A stretch of 64,000 nucleotides of DNA from Bradyrhizobium liaoningense (GTDB lineage Bacteria; Pseudomonadota; Alphaproteobacteria; Rhizobiales; Xanthobacteraceae): NCBI RefSeq assembly GCF_018130955.1, contig NZ_JAFCJM010000035.1:1-64000 (forward strand), read 5' to 3'. A model generated the notes under the pieces. It was not told where the DNA came from, ran no database searches, and was given only the letters and a program-made list of their open reading frames with translations. Positions 45,801 through 54,293 of the stretch are shown one piece after another; position 1 is the first letter of the stretch, and every line of letters begins with the position of its first letter. A program made the translations under genes and the position numbers.

Positions 45801-46750
45801 TTGCTGAAGCTATAACCCAACTCCGCCGTTGGCTGGCTGGTGCCCTTGCCGTCATCGGCGAGAAGGGTCGTCAGATTGTGAATCGCGGTCGCGGCAAGTT
45901 TCGGCGTGCCGTCGGAGTGGAACAGCCCGAACTTGGCCTCGGGATTGGTGGTGCCGGCCGAGGAATCGCGGTCGAACATCTCGTAGAGATATGTCGCGCT
46001 CACCCCCGCCTTGTAGGCATCGACCAGCGTGTTCAGGACTGACTTCGCCTGGACGGTTTCGTTGACGCCAAGATATTGTGTGTTGGCCTGCGTCGTGTAG
46101 CCGGTCTCGGTGATCACGACCGGCTTGCCCGAGGCCGCCGATTGCACCGCGCTCAGCGTTGCGGCCAGCGAGCTTTCCGGCGTGGAACCGGTGCTGACGT
46201 AAGCGTGCGCGTTGGTGTAGTCGACCGAGGCCGACATGTCGCCGAGCTGGTTGTAGCCCTGCGGATCATTGTATGCGAGCGACAGGTTGTAGACGGGGAT
46301 GCTGGCGAGTGCGGCGTCGGCGTTCACCGCCTGATACAGCGCGCCCTGGAACTGGGCGGCAGCGTGCAGGCTCGAGCTGCCATTGTAGCTGAAGGGTTGG
46401 TGGTTGGCTTCGTTGAGCCCCTCGATGGCGGTGATACTGCCGGGATGGCTCGCCAGGAACCTGTCGAGGGACACGATATAGTTCTGAAGTCCGGCCGTCC
46501 CTTGCCCAGGCAGGGCCGAGGATACCAGGAAGTCGAACTTGTATCCGGCGGCAGCGAGGCCATCGACGACCGGCTGCGCGGCCGGGTTGGTCGCCATCGA
46601 ATCGCGCAGATGCGTGACGCCGAGATACTTCAGATCGTCGACCATCAGCGCGAGATTGTTGTAGTCGGTCCATCCAAAACCGGCGTGCGTGTTGACGCCG
46701 ATCGAATTGACGAAGCTGCTTGCGGAGAGGACGGTCTGATCTGTCGACAT
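42839..46750 (-). CDS. RTX-tailed glycoside hydrolase with 166-residue repeat array
   Basis: A 1303-residue protein. Residues 1-400 look like a GH39/GH5-type barrel: GVNTHAGFGWTDY, acid/base in AIEGLNEANH (E114) and nucleophile in VVITETGYTT (E215). A beta-sandwich follows to about 415, then a Pro/Thr linker. Residues about 540-1204 are four 166-residue repeats built of YD-like blocks (YDATGHLTSEV, HADGSLAFKLV, NITGQNYTTEHD). The tail has GGNGNDLFS and an RTX-type C-terminal region. There is no N-terminal signal, consistent with type I secretion. It may cut the exopolysaccharide made by this cluster. The start ATG has only a weak ribosome site. Confidence 0.82.
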   Translation of the reverse strand: MSTDQTVLSASSFVNSIGVNTHAGFGWTDYNNLALMVDDLKYLGVTHLRDSMATNPAAQPVVDGLAAAGYKFDFLVSSALPGQGTAGLQNYIVSLDRFLASHPGSITAIEGLNEANHQPFSYNGSSSLHAAAQFQGALYQAVNADAALASIPVYNLSLAYNDPQGYNQLGDMSASVDYTNAHAYVSTGSTPESSLAATLSAVQSAASGKPVVITETGYTTQANTQYLGVNETVQAKSVLNTLVDAYKAGVSATYLYEMFDRDSSAGTTNPEAKFGLFHSDGTPKLAATAIHNLTTLLADDGKGTSQPTAELGYSFSNMPDSGNSMVLGKSNGTYDLLVWAEPKLWNDSTDTEISNPTQNVTVNLGGVHHSVKVYDTLSGTTPIATYTDVSTITVPVSDHPLVIEIDAPATTTPPPSTPSTVSGTAAEIVPQLSDLSASGTLQSITLTDSHVLPVASKATLDYIISHYGSALSKIQGGYSFSVTNSAPAWTSTLTYNASGKLLSTSNTGLDGSGRPVSTTIVYADGSKDAIGYAAGVKTSFIHLATDGTRTTDRYDTSGTLLSEVVQKPTGYYSTTVYTNGVKTAAYVLNADHTQDNYTYNITGRSYTTQVQHLDTTGKVTSVVRTHADGSLDSTQVYNSDGSSTITTYSATGVKLVQTDYHADHSKDVWTYNITGQNYTTEHDIFDATGFLTTLVRRHADGSLAFKLVQSADGTKTTDWYDSSGNLTSEVIQKADGYNSTTLYSNGVKTKAYVKYADGSQDNYSYGVTGQSYVTLIQHVDPSGKVTAVTRKHADGTLDYTQVINSDGSSVVNNYDAAGNKIKETDYHADGSKDLWLYNITGQNYTTEHDIYDATGFLTTLVRRHADGSLAFKLVQTSDGSKTTDWYDATGHLTSEVVQKPDGYNSTTVYSNGVKTAAYITNADQSHDNYSYNITGQSYTTQHQHLDAAGNVTEMDRTHADGTLDYSMIVHADGSSVTSTYNASGVKMTETDKHADGSKDVFLYNIVGQNYTMEHDSYDSTGFLTNIARTHADGSLAFTLAQTSDGTKTTDWYDATGHLTSEAVQKADGYHSTTVYSNGVKTAAYITNADGTSDNWSYNITGQSYTTQHQHLNASGQIVEVTRTHADGTLDYTQVVNDDGSKLTDIYDSSGSKTQEIANNVDGSKDVFLFNFNGQAGTTQHENYNAANALQFFDDTKADGTHNVTAVAAGVTIEGGNGNDLFSTAPNSTTVAYDHGHDQIANFQAGDATNHDTIQILKALVADYSHLQIAQSGADAVVTISANDTITLKNVTAANLTSHDFLFV
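43137..45128 (-). repeat. Four tandem 498-bp units (166-residue YD-like repeats)
   Basis: The block CGTACCAGTC recurs at about 43595, 44093 and 44591, with a diverged copy at 45089, an exact 498-bp period. The middle units are nearly identical and the end units diverge. Within each unit, roughly 24-residue subrepeats can be seen. Confidence 0.8.
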
Positions 46751-47224
46751 TGCACACTCAAGTGTTTGAGGCGAGCGAAACCGCTCGCAGGGTTAGCGAA
46801 CAACTCTCTACTTCGAGTGTGAATTTCAGATAAAACTTGAGTCAGACGAATGCGTGCGATTCAAAGTTCCATCGCAGGAACGGAGCAGCTCGCTTGTCTG
46901 CAAAGAAGACAAATGATGTCGGCGCAGCGTGGCACGAGAAAGGCGCTTTCGAGATTTCCACGACATCGCACTGCTGAATCTTCGCGCATGCTGCTCATCT
47001 TTGATTCAAGCGTTAGGTCCTCGTCGATACGAGATGCGATTGCGAACATGTGCTGCATGGATATGCGCCACGTGCGATCGATGACCGCGGGCGCTCGTCC
47101 GGGAATTTACGGATGTGCGAGCGAAGCAGCATGTGCACTCGATTCGCTGATGTCCGGAATGATGGCGAGGACGCTATCGCTGTGGAACTGTGCGCGCAGC
47201 GGCCGCTGCCAACGTCCTTTGCGA
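46751..47224. promoter_or_regulatory. Control region upstream of the RTX-tailed glycosidase gene
   Basis: About 470 bases without a supported gene, between the flippase B stop and the glycosidase start, both on the minus strand. The length and the terminator further on suggest an independent promoter. No box was resolved. Confidence 0.45.
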
Positions 47225-48676
47225 CTATCGCTCGATCGCCTCAAGGATGTCGCCGGGCTTGCCCGCCCCCGTCGGCGACCGGCGCGCGCGTCCCATCATC
47301 AGGAAGTCTCCATGCCAGGCGATAAGTCCGGTCAGGATGACCGCCAGCACGACCTTGCCTGCGAGCCAGGCCGATGATGGCTGCGTCGGCAAGGCCGCGA
47401 GCGACCCGATCAGCGCCGCGGCCACAACAGCTTCGTTCACCAGCGACCAGCGTAACACCGCGCCGAATCGGATGGTCGGACCAAGCGCGAGCAGGGCGGC
47501 GATGGCCGTTGTCGCCGAGGCCGCGGCCAGCGCGCCGCCGCGCGGCGACAGGCCGGCGGCAACCGCGATCGCGGACGATAGCGCAACGATGGCGAGCTGG
47601 CCCGCGGCCACGATGACTAGCCGGGTGGCAAGTTTCTCGAGGTGCGGGACGACCGCAACGGTGGCCTGGAGATGCGTGTGCAGGAAATAGAACAATGCCG
47701 CCATTGGCGCCGCCGCCAGGAAGCCGTCGAGGCTTTCTTGTGGCACCAGGATGCGTGCCGCATCCGGAATGAAGCCGATCAGGCCGCCGAGCAGCACGAC
47801 GGTGGTGCAGATCATGAACTCGAACATCCGCCCCGTCGAGCGCGTCGCCTTCGCGCGGCTGCCGTGCTCGAAGTCGTTGACCACGTCGGGATAGCTGACG
47901 GTGTGGATCGCAGCGTTGAGCACCCAGAACGGACGTTGCAGCAGATCGAGCGCAAGCGAGAAACCAGCGCTGGTGCCGCTGGCGCCGAGGCGGCCGACCA
48001 CGATGAAACGGAGCAGAACCGGAACCGACAGGTGAATGACGGAGGCAGCCGCCGCCAGCATGCCGTAGCGACAGAACTCGGCCCAGTCGGCCAGCATGAT
48101 CCGCAACGGCACGGGACGCAGCGGCATGCGGCAGGCGATCAGCGCTGCAACAAGCCCGGTCACATGGCCGGAGGCAACGCCGAGCAATGCGGCCTCCGCC
48201 GTCCCTGTGCTGCCCGCACCGATTGTTGCGCCTGCCAGGAGCGCGGTCGCCCGCAGCGCGAGAAGCCAGGATGCCATGCCCAGCCGGTCGGACAGGCGCA
48301 CGGTCAGCAAATACAGATCCGTCATGCCCTGGAGCACGGCGACCGTCAGGCCGAGCGCGATGACGCCGGCCGGGAGCTTGCTTAGGAGGGATGCGCTTGC
48401 TCCGATCGCGACGAGCGCGACCGCGCTCAGGCTCGCGGCGGCGAACAGCGACCATCTCAATCGCGCCGCATCGCTTGGCCTGGCTGCGGCGAGGAAACGG
48501 AGGCCAGCCAGCTGAAGCCATTCGAACATCAGCACGCAGAGCAACTGGCTCGAGGCCAGCGCCAGCGAAAGGTTGGTGTAGTCGGCCGCGGCCAGCAGAT
48601 GGCTGGTGGCGAAGATGAGGACGATGGCGGCGGCGCTCTGATAGAAGTATCCTGCGATCGCAAACAGGCGGATCAT
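47225..48676 (-). CDS. Wzx-type flippase (B)
   Basis: A 483-residue polytopic membrane protein with about 12-14 TM helices of the MOP/PST superfamily (FAIAGYFYQSAAAIVLIFAT; LDLLQRPFWVLNAAIHTVSY). The start at 48676 forms an ATGA overlap with the stop of the preceding glycosyltransferase gene. It is distant in sequence from flippase A. The cluster therefore holds two flippases but one recognised polymerase, hinting at a second glycan or a specialised step. Confidence 0.82.
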   Translation of the reverse strand: MIRLFAIAGYFYQSAAAIVLIFATSHLLAAADYTNLSLALASSQLLCVLMFEWLQLAGLRFLAAARPSDAARLRWSLFAAASLSAVALVAIGASASLLSKLPAGVIALGLTVAVLQGMTDLYLLTVRLSDRLGMASWLLALRATALLAGATIGAGSTGTAEAALLGVASGHVTGLVAALIACRMPLRPVPLRIMLADWAEFCRYGMLAAAASVIHLSVPVLLRFIVVGRLGASGTSAGFSLALDLLQRPFWVLNAAIHTVSYPDVVNDFEHGSRAKATRSTGRMFEFMICTTVVLLGGLIGFIPDAARILVPQESLDGFLAAAPMAALFYFLHTHLQATVAVVPHLEKLATRLVIVAAGQLAIVALSSAIAVAAGLSPRGGALAAASATTAIAALLALGPTIRFGAVLRWSLVNEAVVAAALIGSLAALPTQPSSAWLAGKVVLAVILTGLIAWHGDFLMMGRARRSPTGAGKPGDILEAIER

Positions 48677-49947
48677 CTTGAAATGAAGCCGCTCTTGCCC
48701 GTGATGGCCGGTCCCTTCGGTCCCACCGCGGCCGTGCGCAGCTGCGTCATGCGTCGCTCGCGCAATTGCTCGTACAGACCCCGGTAGGCGGACACGACGT
48801 CCGAAAACACCCACTTCCTGGTGTCGCGGACGAGCCGCTCGCTGATCTCCTGGATCTTGTGCGGATCGGACGCGACGCTGAGCATGCTCTTGGCGAGCGA
48901 ATCCGGATCGGCCTCCGTCAGCCAGCCGGTCACGCCATCCTCGATTGCCTCCGGCATGCCGCCGAACCGCGTGCCGAGCAGCGGCCGGCCGGCGGCCTTT
49001 GCGTCCGCGACGACGAGCGGGCCGGGGTCGTGCCAGATCGACGGCGCGATCACCACGTCGACTGCCTTGTAGAAGTCGTCGGGGGAGACGAATCCCATGA
49101 ACTCAACACGCGCATCGGGCGCGAGCTGCTTGAGGCGCTGCTGCTCCTGCGGGCTGACGCGGCCGGCGATCAGCGTCTTGAAGCGCTCGCGCGGCAGGAC
49201 CGCCAGCGCCTTCATCAGATTGTCGATGCCTTTTTCCTCGGTCAGCCGGCCGATGAACCCGAATGTCACCTCGCTCGTGCAAAGCGGACGGAGAAAGGGC
49301 GCGCTCGGCGGCGCGGTCGAGGCATTGTGAATGACGGTACGGATCGGCGTGTCCGCGAACAGGCCGAGGTCGGTGTGGATCGACAGCACCCGTTCACTGA
49401 CGCCGACGACGGCGCTGAGCCAATGTGTCGCGCGTCTGCGGTGATAAGTCAGAAGCGAGCAGCTCGCGCAGGTCGTTGCGCAGGACTGCCCGTTGGTGAA
49501 GCGCGAGCATCGCGGGCATGTGAGATAGTAATCGTGGATCGTATGGAGGACGGGAACGCCGAGTTGTGCGGCGACGCGCCAGATCGCCGTGGTCAGCCCG
49601 GACAGGTTGTTGGAATGCAACACGTCCGGCTTGAAGGCGCGGATCCGCTCCGCGATCATCGGCGCCCAGATCTGCCAGTCTTCGATCGCGTGCCACATGC
49701 TCCGCAGCGCGACGTTCTTCTGCTCGACGAACGGCAAGTAGATGTTCTGCACCGGCGCCGAATAGACGTCGATGCCGTCGCATCGCTCGCGCGGTTGATC
49801 GGGGAAGCACGCCGCCCGGATCACCTCCACCTCGTCGCCGCGCTCGGTCAGGCTTTCGGCGAACCGGCGTGCAAAGATCTCCGCTCCGCCGACGACCTTG
49901 GGCGAGGCGGGTGTCGGATAGAGCGAGGAGGTCAGCAGGATCTTCAT
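48673..49947 (-). CDS. Glycosyltransferase, GT4-like (B)
   Basis: A 424-residue GT-B enzyme. N-terminal half: KILLTSSLYPTPASPKVVGG and LHTIHDYYLTCPRCSRF, which with nearby cysteines (CATTCASC) may form a small metal site. C-terminal half: FGFIGRLTEEKGIDNLMKAL, IWHDPGPLVVADAKAAGRPL and FGGMPEAIEDGVTGWL. It is coupled to flippase B by a four-base overlap. Confidence 0.87.
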   Translation of the reverse strand: MKILLTSSLYPTPASPKVVGGAEIFARRFAESLTERGDEVEVIRAACFPDQPRERCDGIDVYSAPVQNIYLPFVEQKNVALRSMWHAIEDWQIWAPMIAERIRAFKPDVLHSNNLSGLTTAIWRVAAQLGVPVLHTIHDYYLTCPRCSRFTNGQSCATTCASCSLLTYHRRRATHWLSAVVGVSERVLSIHTDLGLFADTPIRTVIHNASTAPPSAPFLRPLCTSEVTFGFIGRLTEEKGIDNLMKALAVLPRERFKTLIAGRVSPQEQQRLKQLAPDARVEFMGFVSPDDFYKAVDVVIAPSIWHDPGPLVVADAKAAGRPLLGTRFGGMPEAIEDGVTGWLTEADPDSLAKSMLSVASDPHKIQEISERLVRDTRKWVFSDVVSAYRGLYEQLRERRMTQLRTAAVGPKGPAITGKSGFISR

Positions 49948-50033
49948 CTGATTGGGCTCTTTGGCTGGATTGCTGTCGCATCCAATTCGCGCAACCGGCG
50001 CCTGGCATCGATGTCAATTTGCACCATGTGGGT

Positions 50034-51380
50034 CTACCTCGCCTGTCTGACGTCGAGTTCTGGAACGGCGCTTCTGGGGGCGCTGATGAGCAGCGGCGTG
50101 CTCGACACCGGCATCCAGACGTCAGATGCGGATCGCGCCGACGCATCACAGGGATTTGCGAATGTCGCGTTCGGCGCCTCGTTGCGCAGCCGGACCTCAT
50201 AGCGGGCGTTCTGATCCTCGGACCAGATCGCGGCTTTTCCGCCCTCGGGGGACGAGGCCCTGATCGCGACGAGGCCGCCCGAGAGGCTCTTGCGTTCCGC
50301 GCTCAGGCTGGAGCGAACGAACGCCCAGGCGTCGCGAACCGCGCAGGCCACGGGTTTCGGTGAATTGTCGAAGCGGAACAGGCCGAAATTGTCCTCCAGC
50401 TCCGCCGGATTCTTGCCGCTGTCCTTGAGCTCATAGAGCGACATCCCTTTGAGCCAGCGCGCGGCGGTCGAGGCCCACAGGATCAGCTGCGCCGTGTTGT
50501 CCGCCTGCATCTGCTCGCTGACGCCGCATTTGTTCGTTGCCGTCGTCCAACCCGTCTCGGTCACATAGACCGGAAAGTCCGGATTGCCGCTGGCTTGGGC
50601 CACGAGCCGGTGAAACGCCGTCAGCCTGTCGATGATCTCCGTCGAGGTGCGCTTGGCCGGCGCCATGCAGAAATTGTACAGATGAACCGAGATGCCGTCG
50701 GCATATTGCAGGATGCCCGTCTGCAACATGCGCTCGGTCCATGTCCAACCGGGATCGTCGCCAATGGCGCCGACGACGAAGGGCGTATTCGGCGCGGCGC
50801 GCTTCAACACTGGCTGCGTCACTCTGGCGAGCGCCGCGTAGTTCTCGACGGAGAACGCGGGGTCCTTCTTTGCTGCCATGTTCCACTCGTTCCAGAGCTC
50901 GAGAACGGGGTGCTGTGGCGCCACGCTTTGCGCGGCCGCAGCCGCGTAGTCGGCAAATCGCTGCCGCGCCTCATCGGTCGTGGGCGGCATGGAGTTCGGA
51001 ACGAGGTGATGACCGAAGGCGAGGATGAGGAGCGGGCGCGCGACGCCGGACTTGACCTGCTCTTCCAGCCTCCCCAGCTTCGCCGTGAAGCCCATGCGGC
51101 GGCCCGGCGATTCGAAATCGGACCAGGGGAAATCGTCGCGAAATGCGTTCAAGCCCAGCTGCTTGATCTGGTGAATGTTCGCCGCGGGCACGTAGCCGCG
51201 CGAGCTGACTGGCCCGCCAAGCCCCTGATGGGTGCCGACGCCCAGCATGAACCGTTTCTCGAGCGGTTGCGCCTGCTGGGCATACGCCGGCGCCGACGGC
51301 AAGCCGGCTGCGACAAGCCCCGCAACGAGGAGGAAGATGTCGCTGCGCAAGGTGCTGCGGCCTGCCATGGTTTCGGTCAC
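50034..51380 (-). CDS. Exported GH39/PslG-like glycosidase
   Basis: A 448-residue enzyme with a signal peptide (FLLVAGLVAAGLPSAPAYAQ). The barrel shows HPVLELWNEWNM with acid/base E165 and VYVTETGWTT with nucleophile E275, as in GH39 enzymes such as PslG. PslG is a periplasmic endoglycosidase that trims the Psl polysaccharide of Pseudomonas and supports its production. A comparable trimming role here is inferred. The GTG at 51380 is chosen because GAGGA stands before it; an ATG at 51368 is possible. Confidence 0.82.
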   Translation of the reverse strand: MTETMAGRSTLRSDIFLLVAGLVAAGLPSAPAYAQQAQPLEKRFMLGVGTHQGLGGPVSSRGYVPAANIHQIKQLGLNAFRDDFPWSDFESPGRRMGFTAKLGRLEEQVKSGVARPLLILAFGHHLVPNSMPPTTDEARQRFADYAAAAAQSVAPQHPVLELWNEWNMAAKKDPAFSVENYAALARVTQPVLKRAAPNTPFVVGAIGDDPGWTWTERMLQTGILQYADGISVHLYNFCMAPAKRTSTEIIDRLTAFHRLVAQASGNPDFPVYVTETGWTTATNKCGVSEQMQADNTAQLILWASTAARWLKGMSLYELKDSGKNPAELEDNFGLFRFDNSPKPVACAVRDAWAFVRSSLSAERKSLSGGLVAIRASSPEGGKAAIWSEDQNARYEVRLRNEAPNATFANPCDASARSASDVWMPVSSTPLLISAPRSAVPELDVRQAR

Positions 51381-51423
51381 AATTCCTCTTGCTCGCGCCT
51401 CGGGCACGTCCGTGCTCGTGCGA

Positions 51424-52590
51424 TCAGAATGTCTTCGAAAGATCCGACTGCAATTGCACCTGCTCTTTCGGACGTGGCTGACCGGTGCTCAGCACCTCCA
51501 TGTAGACCTGCTGAAGCTGGCGGTGCGTCTTCTGGACGTCATAGAACTGCTTGAAGCGATCGTAGCCCCGCTGTCCCAGCACTTTCAGGTCGAGGTCGAG
51601 CACGCGCAGGAAGCCGAGCACGAGCTGCTGCGCGGACACCGGCGAGCACAGCACTCCGGTGACGCCATCGACGACGATTTCCGGCAGGGCGCCGATGCGG
51701 AACGCGAGGATGGGCTTGGCCGCTCGCATGGCTTCCAGGGCGACGAGACCGAACGCCTCCCATCGCGACGGGATGACGACCACGTCGGCCGCCTCCAGAT
51801 GGGATTCGATCTGCTCGCGGTCCAGCCAGCCGAGCAGCGTCACGTTGGACGGATGGGCGACCCCCTCGGACTTGTTGACCACGGACGCGCCGACGATGCG
51901 GACGTCCATGGCGTCTTCGAGCGATCGCGCCGCCTCGATCAGGAGGTCGAAGCCCTTCTGCCGGTCGAGACGACCGACGAACAGCACCTTCAGCTTCTTC
52001 GAAGGCCAGCTTGTCGAGATCGCCTGAGGCAACGGGCGGTTCTTGGAGATGCCGTTGTGGACGAGCGTCAGGCGGTTCGGCGAAAGTCCCGCGCGAACTG
52101 CTTCGTTGAACTCGTCACCGGAGATGCAGATGATACGATCGGTGGTTCGCGCAAGGATGTTCTCCGCAGCCTTCGTCACGCGATGGCTGAGGCGGCCGGT
52201 TTCGCGGGAAAAGGCCCAGCCATGCGGACAATAGATGACGCGCGGTCCGCCCGATCGCGCCGCGAGCGCAGGACGAAGAACGAGTCCGGCAAGGGACGAA
52301 TGCAGATGGACGACGTCCGGTTTGAAGGCATCGATGGCTTGCAAGCTGGAACGCAACATCTGGAACAAGCCGGAAATGCTGCGGCCAGGGCGCTCGAACA
52401 GCGTGATCTGGGTGTCGTCGATCCCGACGAGGTCGCGGCGATGATCGGATGGCACCACATAGTGAACGTTGCCCTGCCCGAAGCTCGCTTCCTGCTGCGC
52501 GTGCAGCTCGTTCAGGTAGCTCGCGATTCCGCCCCGGATCGTTTCCGCGACATGCAGCACCTTGATCGTCTGTCGTGAAGAATCTGACAT
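51424..52590 (-). CDS. Glycosyltransferase, GT4-like (C)
   Basis: A 388-residue GT-B enzyme. N-terminal: IKVLHVAETIRGGIASYLNE with a glycine-rich acceptor loop. Donor half: KVLFVGRLDRQKGFDLLIEA, PSRWEAFGLVALEAMRAAKP (the EAFGLVALE form of the E-x7-E motif) and GALPEIVVDGVTGVL. It stands 43 bases upstream of the PslG-like gene in the same direction. Confidence 0.88.
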   Translation of the reverse strand: MSDSSRQTIKVLHVAETIRGGIASYLNELHAQQEASFGQGNVHYVVPSDHRRDLVGIDDTQITLFERPGRSISGLFQMLRSSLQAIDAFKPDVVHLHSSLAGLVLRPALAARSGGPRVIYCPHGWAFSRETGRLSHRVTKAAENILARTTDRIICISGDEFNEAVRAGLSPNRLTLVHNGISKNRPLPQAISTSWPSKKLKVLFVGRLDRQKGFDLLIEAARSLEDAMDVRIVGASVVNKSEGVAHPSNVTLLGWLDREQIESHLEAADVVVIPSRWEAFGLVALEAMRAAKPILAFRIGALPEIVVDGVTGVLCSPVSAQQLVLGFLRVLDLDLKVLGQRGYDRFKQFYDVQKTHRQLQQVYMEVLSTGQPRPKEQVQLQSDLSKTF

Positions 52591-52807
52591 CGCGCGGTCC
52601 CGTCGTTCGTCTTGAGCGTCGGGTCACGATCATTCCAATACGTAGCGATATTTGGGCGGCGGTGTGGTGTTGTTGCGCCATCGCCTTTGCACTCGTTACG
52701 AGCGAGAAAAATTATCAGTGCGATGGAACAAAGATCGTGACGGGTGCGTTGCCGTCGCTTGCCCGAGGAGCGAGTTCCGACGTTCGATCAAGCGAAGATC
52801 GCGCTGT

Positions 52808-53995
52808 TCAGTTTGGATTTGGCTGCGCAAGGAATTGAAGCAATGCATGCGCAGACTTTTGCCAGGAGAACATCGCGATCCGATTTTGCTGTTTGGCGCG
52901 CTCGTCATCCGAAAGCGGACCGGCTGCGAGTCTTTCGAGCATGCGCCGGCGCAATGCATCGGCGTCGGTGGCGTCGAAATAGGCAGCAGCCTCGCCACAG
53001 GTTTCCTTGACTGCGGCGGCCGTGGACGCGATGACCGGACAACCGAACAACATCGCTTCGAGCGGGGGAACGCCGAATCCTTCATAGAGAGAGGGGAACA
53101 CGAACGCCAGCGCGCGTGCGTAGAGGGCGGCGATCTCGCCATCGCTGAGGCGGCCGGCCAGGATCACGCCTGCGTTGCCGGCATCCAATCCGGTCTGGAA
53201 GACTTTATTGTTGTAGTCGCCGACCACCACCAGCGGAACATCCGGGCGTTCCAGCAACTGAGCCGCTTTGATCGCGACCGATATGTTCTTGTTTTTCTTT
53301 ACCGAGCCGACGGAGAGAAAGAACCGGCCAGGTTTGAGTCCAAGCCGATCGAGCACGCCGAAATCGGGCGAGGTTGCAGCGAAATGCTCGGCGCTGTTTG
53401 GAAATACGGGGATCGCGGAAGCGGACAAGTCGAGCACTTCGGAAAGCTCCCGGCGCGAAAAGTCCGAGACTGTGGCAATCGTCGCCCGACGCGCAAGCAG
53501 GCGGCCGAGAGAGTGGTGCGCGGCGGCGTAGCGCCAGCTGAAGAAGTCTGGGCGGCGGAACACCTGCGCGTCATGGATGACGACGATTTGATCGGAATGC
53601 AGCACCGGGCCTGAATTGGCGAGGCTGATCAGGCGTCCGCTGGCGGCGGCGCGCGCAAGGTCGATCTGGTCCCACGCGTGGCCGTTCAATCGGCCGATCT
53701 TGCGAACCTCGATGCACTCGAGCGCGATCGGTTCGCTTGCATTTGGCGGCGCAAGCAGATGCCACGTCGCGGCGCTCAGCGGGGCAGGGAGCTGGCCTTT
53801 CGCGAGCAGAGCGTCGATGGCGCGGACGATTTCGGCGGCATAGCGTTCAACACCCGTGATCTTGTGCGAGAGAAAGCGGCCGTTGATGAAGAACTTGGTC
53901 TCGCCATTTCGGTCGGTAGCTCGGTGAGGACTGGGTGCCATGATATCGAGATTCTGTGGATCGGATCGGCGCATGAAATCCCAAAGAACAGTCAT
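52808..53995 (-). CDS. Glycosyltransferase, GT4-like (D)
   Basis: A 395-residue GT-B enzyme. INGRFLSHKITGVERYAAEI near residue 37 is typical of mannosyltransferase-like GT4 enzymes. Donor half: FFLSVGSVKKNKNISVAIKA, PSLYEGFGVPPLEAMLFGCP and VKETCGEAAAYFD. It faces away from the epimerase gene across a promoter region holding the GTTCCCGGGAAC palindrome. The true start may be an internal ATG (PSPHRATDRNG segment). Confidence 0.87.
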   Translation of the reverse strand: MTVLWDFMRRSDPQNLDIMAPSPHRATDRNGETKFFINGRFLSHKITGVERYAAEIVRAIDALLAKGQLPAPLSAATWHLLAPPNASEPIALECIEVRKIGRLNGHAWDQIDLARAAASGRLISLANSGPVLHSDQIVVIHDAQVFRRPDFFSWRYAAAHHSLGRLLARRATIATVSDFSRRELSEVLDLSASAIPVFPNSAEHFAATSPDFGVLDRLGLKPGRFFLSVGSVKKNKNISVAIKAAQLLERPDVPLVVVGDYNNKVFQTGLDAGNAGVILAGRLSDGEIAALYARALAFVFPSLYEGFGVPPLEAMLFGCPVIASTAAAVKETCGEAAAYFDATDADALRRRMLERLAAGPLSDDERAKQQNRIAMFSWQKSAHALLQFLAQPNPN

Positions 53996-54156
53996 TCGGC
54001 ACGGAAATATGACGCGCGCTCACGTCGCATCATTTCCGGAACGGAACCGAGACCTCATGATCGCGCGTGGATGTCCGCGCATACTGTTTGCGCGTAGTGC
54101 CGGCGAGATGCCCTCATCTTAGGCATGTGCGCGGATCGAGAAATGTTCTAACGAAG

Positions 54157-54168
54157 GTTCCCGGGAAC
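54157..54168. promoter_or_regulatory. GTTCCC-GGGAAC palindrome (possible operator)
   Basis: A perfect 12-base palindrome between the divergent glycosyltransferase D and epimerase-like genes. It is close to the 11-base form at 26834-26844 at the other end of the cluster. A shared regulator is possible but unproven. Confidence 0.35.
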
Positions 54169-54293
54169 GGTGATCGCCGACTCAACGAGGTCTTTCATGC
54201 ATATCGTCACAATTGACGCGCGCGATGTCGGATCGGCATGCGATGCTCGCCTTGCGGACAGCGATCAAAAGCTCGAGAGCGGGGGCGCCTTGC

